Notes: generated from the letters alone by a model not told the origin. Shown: positions 13,531 to 26,280, numbered from the stretch's first letter. The stretch is DNA of 64,000 nt from Lycocorax pyrrhopterus obiensis (GCA_014706295.1 JACSVZ010000003.1:897014-961013), one strand, 5' to 3'. A program made the numbers and translations.

Positions 13531-13642
13531 GCACCGGGACCGGGAGCCCACGCCGGCCCCAGGGCGCGCGGCACCGGGACGGGGAGCCCACGCCGGCCCC
13601 GGGGGGCATCACGCTGGGACGGGCAGCTCACGCCGGTCCTCC
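13531..13642 (+). repeat. 40-bp tandem repeat (about 2.8 copies)
   Basis: GCACCGGGAC recurs at 13531 and 13571 and, changed to ACGCTGGGAC, at 13611, an exact 40-bp period. Each copy contains AGC(C/T)CACGCCGG. GC-rich minisatellite. Confidence 0.85.
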
Positions 13643-13649
13643 AAGGAGG

Positions 13650-16600
13650 CAGCACAGCTGCGTGCACCCCGGAGCGCGCTCCCACGGCACAAGACCCAGC
13701 AGAAGGTGCTGTGAAAGATAAGGCAGTGTGGGAGCCCGAGCGCTGCCCTTGTTCTTTCCCACCAGCGGTGTCTCGGCGGTCGGACCGTGCCCTCCCAGCC
13801 CTGCCCCGGGGCGTGCGGCGGGGCCCAGGTGCCTGCTGGAGGCTGCTGCCCTCGCTCGCTGCCCCGGGCCCCGCAGCCCCAGCCGCCTTCTTCCTGGGGC
13901 CATCTAGCGGCACATTTTCATACAGTTCCTACAACACCCGCACGTTCACCTGGGGTTTATGCAAACCGGGCTCTGAGAGCCTGATCTGAGCCCTTCTGCA
14001 TCAAGCACAAAGCAGCATCTCCAGCACAGCCACCTCGCCCAGCCCTTCCTCTGACAGACCAGGAGCAGCACACGCTCCCTTTCCCCCCCTATTTAAAACC
14101 TTTATGGATATTTTTTTTTAATCCAAAAAGATGCTTTTACTAAGGCAGAGGCTGGTTAATTGTGAGGATACCATCCATGCCTCAAAGCCTGGCACCTCAC
14201 AGCCAAGTCAGAATAATCAGAATTAACTACAAGGGTTGAGGTTTTTATCTCCATTAAAGTTAAGGACCTGAACACCTGTGCCTCTACACCTAGAATTTTT
14301 CCAAATTGTATTTCACATAATGTGCATGTAGCTGTTGCCGTGCACTAAGCCCAGTGTCAAAAAAAACCAAAGCAAAACTTTTTGCCTAAAGTGTTTTAAA
14401 TTAAATGAACAATTCCTATGAATCCCACCCAAGCCTAGGAAAAGCATTCCCTGATCTAGACAAGGCTGCACTGGTATCAGATCAGTGAAATTCAGATGAT
14501 TTCACTCCACACAGGAGCAGAGCCCTCACAGATGTGTCACCAACGTGGCACAGGGATCGGGAGGATGAGGGCAGCCCTGCTCCTGGACACAAGGATGCCA
14601 CAGGGGCCTCCAGCCAGGCCTGCCCATCATCTGCAGGAAGAGATGGCAGCAGGGATTGGAAAAGAGTTCCTTTCAGAGCTCACCGGGGAAACACCACCAT
14701 TGTTCTGGGCACAGCCAGAGCAGAGGAGACCGAGAGCCCAAAACCAGCCAGGGCTGTGTCCTGACTCCCCCACCCTTGCTCTGCTCCCCCAGTGCCAAGA
14801 CAGAGGCACTGAGTCTTTTTTTGGTGTCTATTTACCCACTGCAAAACTGTAACCGGTTCTTCAGCCCCCAGCTGTGAGACATGATGACGATGAGCACCCT
14901 CCTCACCAGCTGGGCCTGATAGGTCTCCAGTAAATAGGGAGGGCAGCACTTCTACAGTGGATTGGCAACAGCTGTGCAGCTCCTGCCTCATGGTCTTCTG
15001 CAAGGAGAAGAGGCTCCTAGATACGATATATCCATAAATAAATATTGTTATGCTTCTAGACTTCATGGAACTTACAAAGCTGTAAACTGTTGGGAACATA
15101 ACCCAGCCTAAAAGGTTGTGGTGTTCACTCCTACATCCAACATCTCACTTGCTAGCAAATGGAAAATGAATCCTGTGCAGTAATTTTCCTGGAAAATCAG
15201 TATTTCCTCAAGAGTCAAATCTCTGGTATTGCCTTGTGGCAAAGAAGAGCACATTCTTGTAACAATAGGCACAAGAAGGATCTGCAGCTTTGAAGGTTGC
15301 AGTGGCATCCCACCCTTGCAGCATTTTTCTTTTCCAGCATTAAACCTTCAGCAGGCATAACAGGTTGTTTTAAAGCCAAATTATCACATTTCTTGGGGAT
15401 AGTTTCTGAAAACCAGCATTGATTTCTACTCCATTTGAGACCGAGCAGGACCATGAGCTCACCCAGAAGCTCCCAGCACAGCTCCCACCCTATTCCTGGG
15501 TGCTGGTTCCTGCCGGTGCCTCTCCGGGAGCACCCAGAGCCCCAAGGGTGCTCCATGCAGTCGTTATCAGCAGATGGCTGTCCCAGATTCACTGGGGTGT
15601 GCCTTGCCAAGAGTGGAAAATTACACATTGATGCCGTCACTGACTGAGGTCCTTAAAAAGAAAAACCGCTGTGGGGAGTTTGGGGACTTCTCACATAAGA
15701 AAGCAGGTGTCGAACGGCCCAGCCGGGCTGGCAGGTGAATGCAGGATGATAAAAGGCTGCCAGGCCAGCCAGAGGCAGCATTTCACCCGTTTGTCAGGTT
15801 CCTTCCCTTCCAGCTACGCTCCTGATTCTGGAGCAGAATCTTTGCCACGCTCATCCCCGCGTTTCAACATCCTCCCCAAACCCAGGACACCGCCTTTGTT
15901 CTCCAGCCAAGGAACTCCAAAAACCAAAGAGCACAGACACTGCTAGGACAGGACCCCACACAGAACCCGAACCGTTTCCCAGCTGCTTTCAGGTGCAGGT
16001 TGCCCACACACTCTCTGTGGGGACCCAAAACCAGGTTGGGCTCACTTAGCCCAGCTTGAATCCCACAGACAAGCAAGAGTGACTCTGGAAAAGGCTCAGC
16101 AAAGAGCAAAACCAGCTCAATATCTGCACAGGCTCCATGGAAAACCCCAGACCCCTGAGATTCAATGCTCTGCCTAACTGGAAGTTGCAGCCGTGGATGG
16201 AGGGCAGCAGGCCCGGCATCGGCTGAAGGACCAGGGAGGAGAAGCAGCACCACAGGGAACCTCTGTGAGCCCTTTTCACACACTCAGATTTCAGATTTGC
16301 ACACAGCAGCTGCTTTCTCCCCCACCCTTCAGCTCCATGTAAATCACATTGCTTCTGTCTCCGCTCACCCCACCAGTCCCCAAGGAAGCACAAACCAGAA
16401 GTTCCAAGACCTGGAGCCCTTTTGAGTCACAGGGAAGGCACATCTAACACAGCAAAACTCCCTCCAGGGAAACACCCCCCTCACAGCTCTTGAGGGGAAC
16501 CAGGAATTCACACAGCAACCATTTCCCTCCTGTGCCTACACCACGTCCCCCTCGCTTCTCACACAGTTTCCTACCTCCAGAAGGACTCCAGAGCTCCCCA

Positions 16601-19140
16601 TCACAGATCCTCTCCCAACAGCCTCTCGCAGCTCCTTCGATGCCACAGCCTTCTGGAAATAACATTTCCTCGGCCTGAATCAAGCCTATAAAGACTCAAG
16701 GCCCTTTCCTCCGTGCAGCAAATTCACACCTTAATTAGCTCCCTGTTGGCCACAGCTGGCTCTCGTTGCCCCTGATGGAGATCGCTTGCACCTGGGCACA
16801 GGAGGAGGGGGAAGCCCCACTCCAGGCAGGCATTGAGGGCCCTCACAGAGGTGCCCACGCTGCTGTGCAGGGTCCTGGCACTAAAATTTGTGTGAACCCA
16901 CCATCAGAGATATGTTGGGTCCTGCTCAAGGGTGGGGAGGCATCTGGGGGGATGTACAAGTGATGTGCAAAGAACACCTGGCAACCTTCAAGCTCTTGTC
17001 TAACAGACCATGTCCCCCCTCTATTTTTCTGTGAGAAATAAGATTTAGTCCCAAAGTGGGTGTTGTTTCTGTCACAGCTCATTTCAGTGCAAACACCAGG
17101 GTCCCCAAACTGCAAAGCAGCTTAGGAAACATCACCCTCCACCAGTGTGTCCCCAGGGCCACCAGGGTGCTCCCCCAACCCCAGAGGACGTGGCCAAATC
17201 AGCCCCTGCCTGTTATTTCTCCCATCAGCTGCCACATTAACACCTTCAAATCCAATGGAAATTCATTTTCCAGTGGAAACCTCGGTGCGCTTGGAGTGGC
17301 CTCACCCCCTGATTGCACCGGGTTGATATGATTTAAGAGGAAGCCGAAAAAGCAGCGATTGATTACCCGTAAAACAGGGTTATAATCCAATAAATAAATG
17401 ATAAATCAGCGTGTCTCCTCTTAGCAAGGAGCTGGTGACTCCAAGTTCCCCTCGAAGGAGTTGAACAGAATATCCATTATTCAAACCCATTGCAGCTACC
17501 CAAGTGGAAAGAACAGCTGTGCCTTCATGTTTCCTGACACTTTTTCTTGTTACACCACCCTCGCTGAATATGAAGCGATTTGGACTCGAGGTAACTCGTT
17601 AAGGGAAGGCAGGGAGGGCCATTCTCCGGGTCTCCTAACCCCTGTCAGTTCGGATCAGAACCCAACACCCGAGGAGCAAAGTGGGGTTACTTGGCTACAC
17701 GTCCCATGAATCCTGCTGCTCCCAGCGAAGGCTCTGCCCTGGCCGTGGTGGGTTCCCCCACAGCTCTGCTCACGCAGCTTCCTTAAACATTTGGTGTTGC
17801 AGGACCACCACCCCACCCTTCCCACCACTCCTGGAAGCACTGAGCCTCCCAGAGTTCAAAACTCCTTCAGAAACTTCTCAGACCGCTGGAACCCAGGAAT
17901 TACCTCCCACAAAAACCCTGCCCGTCCCTGCCTTCCAAACAGCTCTGACGCCGACATGCACACACACAATTCAGAGCCTTAATGAGAGCACGCACCAGCC
18001 TGGGCACAGACAATGGGCATTTCTCATCACTCTTTAGACACGGCCAGAAAGTAGGACAGCACTTTATTTGGGAGCTCTGCTAGACCTGGAAAGCCACTTC
18101 CCTACAGAAGCCCTGGGATAAGGTCCGCTCTGAGTTAATCCCAAAGTTGCACTCTCTGCTCCAAGCTTTTAAAGCAGGGCGTCTTATATTTTTTTGCTCT
18201 GGGAAGGCTTTCTTCCCCATTGTGTGCCCACTGCACATTAAAAGGCAATCAATATCATTCCCATTGTTTACCCTGAAGTTTGATGCATGTCTTCCTGCTT
18301 TTACATCCTTGTTCTCACATTTTCGTGCCCCCCGGTTTCCCCAAAGCCAGTTAATCCCTGGCCCAGGGCGAAGGGTTTCGTGTGAAATGGCAGTTTCTGG
18401 TGCAGAATGGGTCTGTAATGAGGCAGGAGGCAGAAATCAGAGCTATAATAAGGATATAATAAGACAAAGTGCTTATGAAGGAGAATTTGTGTGTAAGAGA
18501 GAGTAAAAAGGGTAAGGCAAGTCGGAGGAGTCCGAATAAAGCTATGAAACAAAACATAAACACACTGGCTTTGTGCTTGCTCACACTTGGATCTGTCTGT
18601 GAGTGAGCAGACAGCGAGCAAAGACAAAACCTCGGCAGCAAAATAGTTCAGGACGTGTGGGTATGAGGGAGGGCAGCAGAAACCCCAGGAGACAAAGCAA
18701 GGAGGCCTCTGCCCCCCAGCCCAGCCCATGGCACGGCCAGGAGGGCGGCAGCTCAGCTCGGTTTGTAAACCCCCGCCTGCTCTCGGAGTGCACACACACA
18801 CCCCTGGAGCACTCTGGGAGCTTTCCTGCAAAAATGCCGGGCCCAAAGCTGCTTCCCTCTGAGTGCCCAGCACGAGGGCTCTCATTTGGGGTGTGTGGAA
18901 AGCCCCAGGAGCCATCCTGTCAGTGCTCGAGGCAGCCTTGCCCTCCTGCTCTCAGCCCCCTCCCCGGTTACAGGTGAACAGAGGGAGGGGGCTCGCAGGA
19001 TCTCCACGAGAGCCTCTTCTTTCTCTGGCTCTGAAGAGGAAACACTTCCAATTCGGATTTTTGCTTTTAGGTCCTGCTGCTTGCATCCTCTTCACTCTCG
19101 TGCCCAGGCTCTTGGGGATCCCCAGGACACCCCTCACCCC
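13650..19140. other. Intergenic, no gene seen
   Basis: No coding text and no transposon recognised. AT-rich blocks at 14090-14480, 17300-17430 and 18380-18600 could be conserved elements (the second has a GATTGATTACC stretch, the third GCTATAATAAGGATATAATA). Called by composition only. Confidence 0.5.
16724..16738 (-). promoter_or_regulatory. Perfect T-box half-site fused to a homeodomain site
   Basis: TCACACCT (16724-16731, AGGTGTGA on the minus strand) is followed by TAATTAG, so a perfect T-box half-site abuts a homeodomain core. It is about 10 kb beyond the presumed TBX3 3' end. Confidence 0.35.
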
Positions 19141-19149
19141 GCTGCTGCC

Positions 19150-19440
19150 CCGCTGCCCCTGCCAGCCTTGGGGAAACGCTTCCCGGGGGGGCTGCGGGAC
19201 CCCTGGAGCCGAGCCCTGCCCGTGCTGCCGGGCTGCTCCCACCAGGTGGCACTCCAGGAGCGGCTGACGGCGACAGCGGGCCCCGGGAGAGAACAGTCCC
19301 GCTCCCGGGAACGGCCCCGGCCGCGGGAACGGCCCCGGGAGCGGCCGCGGCTTCAGCGCTCCGGGCCGCGGGGGACACCCCCAGCAGCGAGGAACCCCCT
19401 GTCCTCCTCCTGCTGGCACCGGGCACCCAGGTCCCGCCTG
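19150..19440. promoter_or_regulatory. CpG-rich island
   Basis: Dense CG and CCG/CGG triplets, including short repeats of CGGGAACGGCCCCGG near 19306-19345. No promoter motif stands out. Orphan island of the TBX3 domain. Confidence 0.45.
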
Positions 19441-19542
19441 CTGCCGGGGTTTCATGCTTCCCGAATTTCGTTATTTCCCGATTTCAGGACGAAATGATCT
19501 GTGGCACGAGAGCCCCCCCTCCCCACCCCGACCCCGTCCCCA

Positions 19543-19606
19543 ATCCATCCATCCATCCATCCATCCATCCATCCATCCGTCCGTCCGTCCGTCCGTCCGT
19601 CCATCC
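19543..19606 (+). repeat. Compound (ATCC)n(GTCC)n microsatellite
   Basis: About nine ATCC copies followed by about six GTCC copies and a last ATCC. The ATCC-to-GTCC change is a clean single-block switch. It explains the Ser-Ile-His-Pro-type open frames in all phases here. Confidence 0.95.
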
Positions 19607-20139
19607 CTCTCTTCCTCCCTCCCTGCCCGGAGCCCGCCAGGCCAAGCACTCCGGCACCGTCGGTCCATCCTCCTGACAGCAGAAGTTTGGAGCCGCGGGA
19701 TGGCGATTTGGAGGAAAAGGGAGGATGAAATTCATGGTTTCTCTCTCGTCCCCACCCCGGTTAAACACTCGGCCGAGGGAACAAACCAGAGACGGCTGCG
19801 AAAGGGGTGCGAGCACAAGTACCGGGGAGACGCCCACGTTTCCCTCTCCTTGAAGGGCGATGGTCAGGGACCCCGAAGCTGTCCCGGGGGTGACAGGGGA
19901 GCCTGGGACCGCTCAGCGAGCTGCCGTTGGCGGAGATGAATTTACCCAAAATACACGATAGCGAAAGTATCGCTAAACTAATCGAGCCATAGATCCCAAA
20001 TCCATCGGTTAGAGCCTCCGGGTCCCAGCCGGGCTGAGCTCGGCCAGGCGGGACTAAACCCGGGAAAGCCGGGGCCGGAGGGGATGTGTGCGGGCAGCGG
20101 GGACAGCTCGCACCGTGCCCGGTGCCCCACACCGCACAC

Positions 20140-20330
20140 GTCTCCTGTGGAGTGAAAAAAATGCGCTCACAGCCACATTTCTTTGCATCAACTTTACATA
20201 ACGACACGCACACACGTACTTGAACTGTATAAATATTTGAAATGTATAGAAAACGTCGTAGCGCTTTCTACATATCATATGCAGAGACAGCTGTACATAA
20301 AGTGACATCCAGCTACCGAGCGGCTCTGGA
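20140..20330. promoter_or_regulatory. Candidate conserved non-coding element between CpG-rich stretches
   Basis: An AT-rich, repeat-free island with TTTGCATCAACTTTACATAA, CTGTATAAATATTTGAAATG and a CATATCATATGC palindrome. The surroundings are GC-rich. Unknown function. Confidence 0.33.
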
Positions 20331-20339
20331 GCTCCTGGC

Positions 20340-21940
20340 GTGGCCGTAACCACAGACCTGCGTGCAGTGAGCACAGCGGGGCGGGTGTCCGGAGCTGCTG
20401 CCCGCCTGCACTCCCGGTCCCGGGGTCGGCAATGCCCGCCTGGCTGCCCGACGGCTCGGGCGGCTGCTGCTGAACTCGGGCTCCTGGATGGGTTTGCCCC
20501 TCCGTTATTGCTAATGTTGGAAAACGTTGTTATCCATGGAATAATGTCCCTGCTGGCCCAAGCGCCGCTTTTCCTGGGAGCGAACCCTTCGGGGTGCGAA
20601 CCAAACCCCTCTTGCTCAGACCAAAACAGGTTTCGGAGAGGTCGTGGCTCGCTGCGCTCCCACACGTGTTCCCCCCGTGTTTCGCCAAGGAGCCCTCCCG
20701 GGACAGGTTCTTCCTCCTCTTCTGGAAAGGCTCCTGTTGAGAAATCATATTTAAAACAAACCAAAAAAGCCGCAAGACCACCGCCACCACCGTGGGGCGG
20801 CTCTCGGGTTAACCCCCCCACTAATGACTGACGGCTGGTGCCACTGAGACAAATAAATACATCGTAAGGAGGGCAATGGGTCGCGAGTCGTTTTGGCCCT
20901 AAGGTGAGATTTAGCAATGACCGCCCATTAAATCGAGCTTTTCACTTTTCCTAGGGGTAGCCCCTACCCCCACCCGCTCCAGCAAGAGAAGCGGGGGAGC
21001 CTCCTGACCTGGTTTGTATTTGTATTTAAGGTTTGAGGGGGTTTTTCTGCTTGCTTTTTAGATCGGAGACGGGAGAAATGAAAACCGGCTGAAAAAGGAC
21101 TCGGAAGAACGGAGGAGTTAAAAAGCGCCCCTCGAAAATCCACGGGGAAGGCCACGAACGGACAGCGAGGGAAAGCGGGAAAAATACATTTTCTAGAAAC
21201 CTGTGAAAAATAAACGCGAGAGCGCCTGGGAGCAGTTTCACGGCAGAAGGGACAGGATCCTGCCGGAAGATCGCGGTGACACATTCCCAAGGGAGCGCGG
21301 TCGGGCAGCGCGGTGGCGGGGGGGCTGCGCCGGCGGGGACCCCTTTCCTGCAGAGGACCCTGAAACGGGACTGCACGGAAGCTTGGAGAAATCCCTCCGG
21401 CTCCCTCCCTGCCGCCTCCTCCTGCCCCAAGAAAACCTCCTTGTTTCACCGACCCGTCTGTCCAGCCCATGGGATGCCCCAAGCCGGACCCCGCGTCCCC
21501 ATCCTCGGCCGGCTCCCCCTTTCCCGGAGCCGCTCCGCTCGTACCTTCCCTGGCAGGAGCAGCTCCGGGGGGGAAAAGCGCCACTGGCTTTTTCTCCCGA
21601 GCTTATTTCCTTGGTAACTTTATTTTGTCCGTGGAGCTTAGGCGGTTTGAAAGGAAATAAAGCTTGAAAGGACCTCGGGCAGGAGAGAAGCCGGAGGCAG
21701 AGAGGGGCTGCCCCGGGAGGGGAGAGGGTCGGGGTGTCCGTGCGGTCGGATCGGCTCCGCAAAGCCCAGCCCGCTGGGTGCTGGTTTGGTTTTTATTTCA
21801 ACGCCTTCTCCGGGAAGGTCTTTATGTGGGAGAGTGAGGGAAAGCTGAGTTCGGTGAGACCAAGGTGAAATTCAGCAGGAATTATGGCCGCGGTTGCCTG
21901 CGCTAAAGGTCGAACTCTGTTTCGTCAGAGTTTATCTTTA
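20340..21940. other. GC-rich intergenic stretch, no gene seen
   Basis: CpG-containing DNA with many overlapping open frames and no recognised protein family. The AT-rich joint at 20850-20940 has a TCCCTAC-like stretch and CCCATTAAATCGAGC. No transposon. Confidence 0.55.
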
Positions 21941-21954
21941 AACTCTGTTTAAAA

Positions 21955-21999
<45 letters not shown>

Positions 22000-22000
22000 G
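21955..22000 (+). repeat. (ATA)n microsatellite
   Basis: About fifteen uninterrupted ATA/TAA copies. Confidence 0.95.
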
Positions 22001-22499
22001 TATTTAGTCTAGAATAATCCAATCATGAAAAAGCAAGAAACCAAAGAAAGAAAGAAAAACAGACGGATTAGAAAAGGGAAAACCCAAAGGTGGTGCGTGC
22101 GAGGCAGCTGCGGGTTGAGCTTCCACGAAGGAGCGGTGGCAGATGAGGAAAGCGCAGCTCCAGAGCCCCGCAGAAGCTCCGGAGCCCCGGCCCGGCCTCG
22201 GGGCTCACCCTGCCCGCAGCAGCCCCCGCGTCGGGGCGAGAGGAGGGGGCCAGAAGCTCCAATAGCTCCTTGAACGGCCACTTCCAGCTAAAGGACTTCG
22301 CCTCGCCGTGTTTTTACACGCCTTAATTGTTCCCTAATAATGCGGGGTTTGGGGAGAAGCATGTGGGAAGTTTGGGGCTGGCTGGAAAAAAAATTCAAAA
22401 CACCAAAACAAAAATGCCGAAAAGGAAAACCCCAAGGCACCCGCGGGCATCACCCTCCGGAGCTGGCTCCCTGGGAACCGCTGTTTTTCTGTCCCCACC

Positions 22500-23280
22500 C
22501 GCAACCGAATAACTTCACGTGCGAAGGGAGACGGTTGCGCGGCGGGGCGGGCTGCGGGAGAGGTCGGCGGGTCAGGGCGATAAGGCGATGCGAACCCCCA
22601 GCTCCACAGGCTGGAATGTCCTGCCGTGGGTCTCTTTACTCCCCCGGGATGTGCCTGGACCGTGGGCAAGAGGATGCGGGCTCGGGGTTGCCACCGTGCC
22701 CCCGTGGCCGGGGGTTTCTCAGCGAGGCGCGGCTGGAGGTGCCGAAGGAGGGAGGTTTCTCCCGCCCTGTTTCCCCATCAGATGATTCCAACCCCGCCGT
22801 CCCGGCGCCTCCAGCGCGGATCCGCCCGGCCGGCTGTCGCTCCCGGCCGGGTGACAGGGACCGGGGGGGGCAGCGGGGCGGTCCCCGCACGCTGCCACGG
22901 CTGCTGCTCGCCTCCGCCGTGCCAGCGCCTCGAGGCAATCGCCTCATCAGCCCGTTTACCCTCCCAGACAACAAACAACCGCTGCGTCCGTCCAGCCATC
23001 CCTCCGTCCGTCCGTCCGTCTCTCAGCCCTGGCCAGGGCCGCGCGTGGAGCAGTGCGCTCTGGTTACCCTCTGGCAGCGCCCCTCGCCCCGGGCTTGCCG
23101 GCAGAAATTAGGAGAGTGCCCCCCGCACACCCACGGGCACGCTCAGGGGCTTGGCGTTCGCCCCATTCTGGGCAGCGCACGGCCGAGAGTGGCCCCGACC
23201 CCGCTGCCCACCGGGGGCTGCGGCTGGGGCTCCCACCCGGGACAGCGTGTGCGCTCCTGCAGACACGCGGCTGCTAAATT
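22500..23280. promoter_or_regulatory. CpG-rich region
   Basis: Dense CG dinucleotides with small (CCGT)n repeats at 22985-23020. Long open frames result from composition. Possibly an orphan island. Confidence 0.45.
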
Positions 23281-23869
23281 TCGAGCAACTCCTCTGTATT
23301 TTTAATTTTTCCCCCTTTTTCCTTTCTCTTCCCTTCTCCCAAACCCTCTTTCTACCTTCCCAAAATCGTTTTCCGGTGCAATCCCGCAGCCCGAGGCGAG
23401 GGAGGAGGCGGGATGGTCCCTGCTTCCAAGACTTTTACGAACAATCGTTAAAGAAATCAACCTCTTTTTTTTTTCCTTTTTTTTTTCCTCTTCGCTTGTG
23501 CGGAGGCCGGAGAGGTCCCTTTGATCTGCGAGGCCTGGCGTGCTCCGAGCCCGCACGCCGGCTGTGTGCGGGGAGGGGGCTCGGCCGCCGCGGGAGCCTC
23601 CGAGCCGGGACATGAAAGGGGGGAAGGAAAAAAAAATAGGGAAGAAAAAAAAAAAAAGGGCGTCCAGGGTACGGGAGATCGAGAGAACGGCTTAAATATT
23701 TCATATTCCTGGAAGCTGTCAAGGCCAAAAACAACAACACGCCTCCCGCCTCCCCCGGAGTGTTTGCAGAGGGCAGGAGCGTGTGTGCGTGCGAGGGGCC
23801 GGGAGGCTGCGGGGAGGGGGGGGGGAAGAGAGAGGGTCATAAATTTTCACTTGTAATCAATCAATAATT

Positions 23870-24310
23870 AACTAATAGCGGAGCGTGGGCCGAGCGCGCC
23901 GGCGGCGCCGGGTGCCCGCCCCGCCGGGGTGTCGATGTCGCGCTGCCCCCCGGGGCGCTGCGGCTCCGGGGAGCGTCCCGTGGTTCTTCCCCCTCCATTC
24001 CGGCGGGGCGGCCGCGGCCCCGCTTTCCCAGAGACTTTGGACTCGGGGCTAAAACTCCCGTGGGTAAAACCCAGCTCGGCTCCAAGCAGAGCCTGCGGGG
24101 AGCTCGGCCGGGGGTCGGGGTGCGGGGTGCGGGATGCTGGCTCACCCCACCGCGCCCCGAGTTCCCCCTCGCTGGGTTCGGTGCCCCCTCCCGCGGGCCT
24201 CGGGTGCCTTCGGGGGTCTCCGGGCGCTGCTCGGGCTGCCCGAGAGGTGGCGCCGGAGCCCCGCCGGAGCCCCCCCGCCGCCGGCCACCCCCACCCAGCG
24301 CCGGGTCGCC
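23870..24310. promoter_or_regulatory. CpG island
   Basis: Very CG-dense stretch starting abruptly after the AT-rich 23840-23880 (CAATCAATAATTAACTAATAG). It borders the AT-balanced 24310-24600, about 2 kb beyond the presumed TBX3 3' end. Confidence 0.5.
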
Positions 24311-24600
24311 TGCATCAGCCATAAAACCATTGAGGATATCAAGACAGGCGCCAGGTGAGTAATAGACAGGATAATCCACAGAGATTGCTCGCTGTTTACC
24401 TCCATCCACAAGCGCCACAAGAGTTACTCATTAACGTTACTATATACAAATAAGATACACAGGAGATAAAGCCATTTGCAAGTCAGAGTTACACCTGCGG
24501 TGCACGATTTCTTGCAAGGGCATGGCGAGGGGGAGGTCAGCGTTAGGCCCGTGCAAAAGGGGGCTTTAAAGCAATCAGGCTGCACCCTCGGCCTTAAAAA
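24310..24600. promoter_or_regulatory. Candidate conserved non-coding element
   Basis: Repeat-free, AT-balanced block with CATAAAACCATTGAGGATAT, GGATAATCCACAGAG (bicoid/OTX-like TAATCC), CTCATTAACGTTACTATA and GTTACACCTGC (T-box-like). The long minus-strand open frame here starts VDGGKQRAISVDYP and has no family match I know. Confidence 0.4.
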
Positions 24601-25589
24601 GAATAAATCGTGAGCTCGGGGGCTGCGGCGCCCCGGGGCTGCCGGTGCCCGCCTGGCCTGCGGGGCGACCACCGGGCTCCTGGGCCGGCAGGAAAGCGAG
24701 ATGGGCAAGGGGGGTCTGGGGGTGGGTGTCTGTGGCTTTCCTCTTGACCATCAGCAGCGAATTCCTCGCCAAGGAGGAAATTTTCCCCACTCGTACACAG
24801 ATCATAGCGGCTCTCCTCCTCTCGGAGCGATTTGGGGGACCAGCAGCTGAGAGAAGGAAAAAGCAGAGGTCCCCGCATGATGCCCGAAGCCCAAGAGATG
24901 GGAGAGAAGGGACCGTGGGGGTCATGAAAAGGTGTTTTTGTGCTGCCGCTCAGGCCGGAGCTCAGAGCAGAGGTGAAAGTCGCTCCCCGGGGCAGGGATG
25001 GCCGTACCGCCCGCAGGAGCTGCCAGGGCTCTGTCCCGCCGACCTGCTCCCCTCGGGACCGATTCCCTCTCCCGGAGCGGCTCCAGCTCCCACCCGCGTG
25101 GAGGACCCGTGTGGAAAGCGGCTGGTGGGGCTGCAGCCTTCGGGCTGGCTGCGCAGTCGCTGCCTCCTTCTTCGGGTGGATTTTTTAAAAAAGTTTCTTT
25201 TGCCAGACCCGCCGCCACCTCTGTCCCCAAAAGCCCCTCCTCGCCCAGGCCGGCTCAGGGGAGCATCAGCTCAAGTGACATTTCCAGCAGCCGTCACCTT
25301 GGGCCATCCGAGGGTGGGGGAAGAGGGAGAGAAAAAATCCTGCTCAGCCCAAACCTCTCCCCCGCTCAAACAGCGTGGATTCAACCCGAACCCCCATCCC
25401 CAAGCTGAAATGGAAAGGGTCCCGTATCCCCACGAAGTTTGAAGTTCGTGGGTGGATTTTTAAATTTAAAAATCGGGGGGGGGAAAAAAACTTTATGGCC
25501 ACTTTCACCCCCTGGATCTCCCTTTATCTCGCCGGCGCAGGAACCGGGGGCCGCGGGCCGAGGGGCAGGCAGAGCATAAAACAGGATAC

Positions 25590-26280
25590 AGGCTGGAAGT
25601 ACATCCTTATAATATTTATTACTGGCGGAGGATGAATCACTTTTCAATATACGGGCCACTAACTGTTGAAGGGACAGGGGAAAAAAAATCTCATTAACAA
25701 GAAATATATATGTTCTGCTAAAGGATGTGCTCATAGGCTGGCAGAGGTACAGCAGGGGCTGCGCTCTCCTCAGCTCTCCTCTCAGTGACCTCCCAGGCCA
25801 CTGGTCCAGCCGGCAGCCTGGATGTCTGCCCCCGGTCCAGCCGTTTGCCAGCTTCATCTCGATAGATCACGAGCCTGAGGGCGAGAAGAGGCGATTCCAA
25901 CGAAAGGGCGAAAAATGAATTTTTAAAAATCATGTATTTCCAGGTGATAACTAACTGGGAAAGCCGAATCCTCTGGCCGGACAGGAGAGGAAAACGAGCC
26001 CCGCAACAGCATCAAGTCCTGAGCACTTTACCTGGAAACTTTGAAGGAGGGCTCTGCATTAAAATTTAACCGATCTATTCTCTAATTCTTCACTTTTGCG
26101 TTATTAATTTATGACAGATAAAAGCATAGCTGAGCCTTTCTCATTAACTTTTCAAACGCCACTTAATATTGCTCCATTAAAAGAGGTGACTTTAGCAGCC
26201 TCTGGATCGACTTTAAAAGCGAGAGGGATAAAGACGGAAAAGGTACATTAAACAGCTCGCTTAAAACTCGTCCTTCCCCC
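25590..26280. promoter_or_regulatory. Candidate conserved non-coding element downstream of TBX3
   Basis: AT-rich block with TATAATATTTATTACTGG at the left and, from 26060, CTCTAATTCTTC, GCGTTATTAATTTATGACAG (homeodomain and TALE cores), CATTAACTTTTC and CCATTAAAAGAGG. The density of TAAT/TTAA cores is high. It could also belong to an extended TBX3 3' UTR, since a minus-strand AATAAA is present at 25615-25620. Confidence 0.38.

Noticed and set aside
20054..20917. 287-codon minus-strand open frame
   Set aside because: Spans GC-rich and AT-rich DNA with a low-complexity middle. No recognisable domain.
22340..23305. 321-codon plus-strand open frame
   Set aside because: Arises in a CpG-rich stretch. 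Arg/Pro/Gly/Ser-rich composition with no domain or splice context.
23861..24418. 185-codon minus-strand open frame starting in an AT-balanced block
   Set aside because: Only the first 35 residues are of ordinary composition. The rest is CpG-island text. More likely a conserved non-coding element.
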